From Planctomycetota bacterium (GTDB lineage: Bacteria; Planctomycetota; Phycisphaerae; UBA1845), in assembly GCA_024276605.1 (NCBI GenBank), contig JAJRWX010000087.1:1-64000 (forward strand): a DNA stretch of 64,000 nt, read 5' to 3'. The position numbers and the translations under genes are program-made. The first letter of the stretch is position 1. The number at the start of each line of letters is the position of its first letter. This document shows positions 63,383 through 64,000 of the stretch, piece by piece. Under the pieces are notes generated by a model. It searched no databases and was not told where the DNA came from. It saw only the letters and a list, made by a program, of their open reading frames with translations.

Positions 63383-64000
63383 TTACGATACGGACATGGC
63401 TGTTGCACGACTCATTTGATGCGGCAGTTTCACCATAAATGTTGAGCCGCTGCCTTTTTCACTCAATAGCGTAATGTCTCCCCCATGGCGTCGCACAACT
63501 TCCCGAGCGGTATATAAGCCCACACCCGTACCGGTAATCGTTTGAACATCCGGATCGTCTGCTCGTTGAAACTTTTCAAAAATACGTGCGTGATCTTTAG
63601 GCGCAATTCCGATCCCGTTGTCTTTTACGGTGATCATGACACAATCATCCGCCTGTTGGCATGCGACGATGATCACCCCGTCAGGCGGCGTATACTTAAT
63701 TGCATTTCCCAGTAGGTTATTGAGTACTACGGATAGTTTGTCGCGATCGGCATTGATCGTCTCCATTTTGGCGGGAACCACAACTTGCAAATCAATGTTT
63801 TTCTCGTCGGCTAATCCGCGGATATCACGCACACTATCATTGACTAAAGATTTGATATCTACATCATTGATGTTAATAGCAATCGATCCGACTTCCATTT
63901 GCGACACGCTAAGAATATCTTCGATTAAACGTGATAATCGTCGCGTCTCTTTCGTAATCACGTTATAACATTCCGTAATGACCTTAGGGTCATCAAACAT
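63383..64000 (-). CDS. Sensor histidine kinase, C-terminal part (truncated by window edge)
   Basis: 205 residues visible. The end of the dimerisation helix (ETRRLSRLIEDILSVSQMEVG) is followed by the HATPase domain with NLLGNAIKYTPPDG (N box), VKDNGIGI (G1), FEKFQRADD (F box) and GTGVGLYTAREVV (G2). The phospho-His and sensor lie to the right of the window. The apparent Met at 64000 is probably internal. It is the partner of the downstream receiver protein. Confidence 0.9.
   Translation of the reverse strand: MFDDPKVITECYNVITKETRRLSRLIEDILSVSQMEVGSIAININDVDIKSLVNDSVRDIRGLADEKNIDLQVVVPAKMETINADRDKLSVVLNNLLGNAIKYTPPDGVIIVACQQADDCVMITVKDNGIGIAPKDHARIFEKFQRADDPDVQTITGTGVGLYTAREVVRRHGGDITLLSEKGSGSTFMVKLPHQMSRATAMSVS

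Noticed and set aside
1-64000. tRNA, rRNA and CRISPR arrays
   Set aside because: No cloverleaf with a T-loop GGTTCGAATCC-type motif, no ribosomal core sequence and no regularly spaced direct repeats were seen.

Overview
The window most resembles a chromosome fragment of a planctomycete, probably a Phycisphaerae-like lineage. The evidence is many prepilin-like proteins, several very large and most with Ala rather than Gly before the cleavage site; an H-X9-DG pseudopilin; and dockerin-like C-termini on secreted proteins. It also carries FG-GAP, PKD and HYR surface proteins and a mosaic of short operons separated by palindromic repeats. No rRNA or tRNA gene, CRISPR array, prophage or complete insertion sequence was seen.

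Layout. The left edge carries the 5' part of a group II intron (minus strand, cut by the window). After a metallo-beta-lactamase-fold gene and a GNAT/UPF0173 pair comes filament cluster I (about 3.6-15.5 kb, all minus): PilB, PilT, a second PilB, PilC and five large pseudopilins. A metzincin-like lipoprotein gene follows. Then comes a minus-strand block, in transcription order DUF502, hpf, PTS IIA, HPr, enzyme I, a DUF2344 protein and RNase E/G. From 24 to 30 kb there is a membrane-anchored unknown, an H-X9-DG pseudopilin and a giant FG-GAP/PKD/dockerin protein broken by a +1 frameshift. From 30 to 39 kb there is a YfcE-like phosphoesterase, two divergent glycosyltransferases, an STN-like protein, YggU/proC and a subtilase. 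From 38.5 to 46.6 kb there are a zinc-ribbon protein, three HD-GYP proteins (one degenerate, one fused to PilZ- and HEAT-like regions) and the psd/pssA pair for phosphatidylethanolamine synthesis. A Xaa-Pro aminopeptidase gene broken by one in-frame TAA, a double VanZ-like protein, a zinc-independent alcohol dehydrogenase-like oxidoreductase and a HYR surface protein follow. Filament cluster II (53.9-61.1 kb, minus) holds PilB, PilC, PilM, PilN, PilO, a PilP/MshK-like protein and two pilins. It is headed by a signalling set: histidine kinase, response regulator, GAF-HD-GYP and STAS.

Working together. The two filament clusters supply assembly ATPases, platform proteins, alignment proteins and eight pilin-like subunits in total (seven in the clusters, one elsewhere). 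No secretin gene or prepilin peptidase is in the window. All three PilB ATPases carry N-terminal MshEN-like repeats, a known c-di-GMP-binding fold, and four HD-GYP proteins lie in the same 64 kb. The simplest reading is c-di-GMP control of filament extension, with the kinase/regulator/HD-GYP set beside cluster II as a candidate local input; this link is inference. The PTS block has no sugar permease and looks like a regulatory (nitrogen-type) phosphorelay next to the ribosome hibernation factor.
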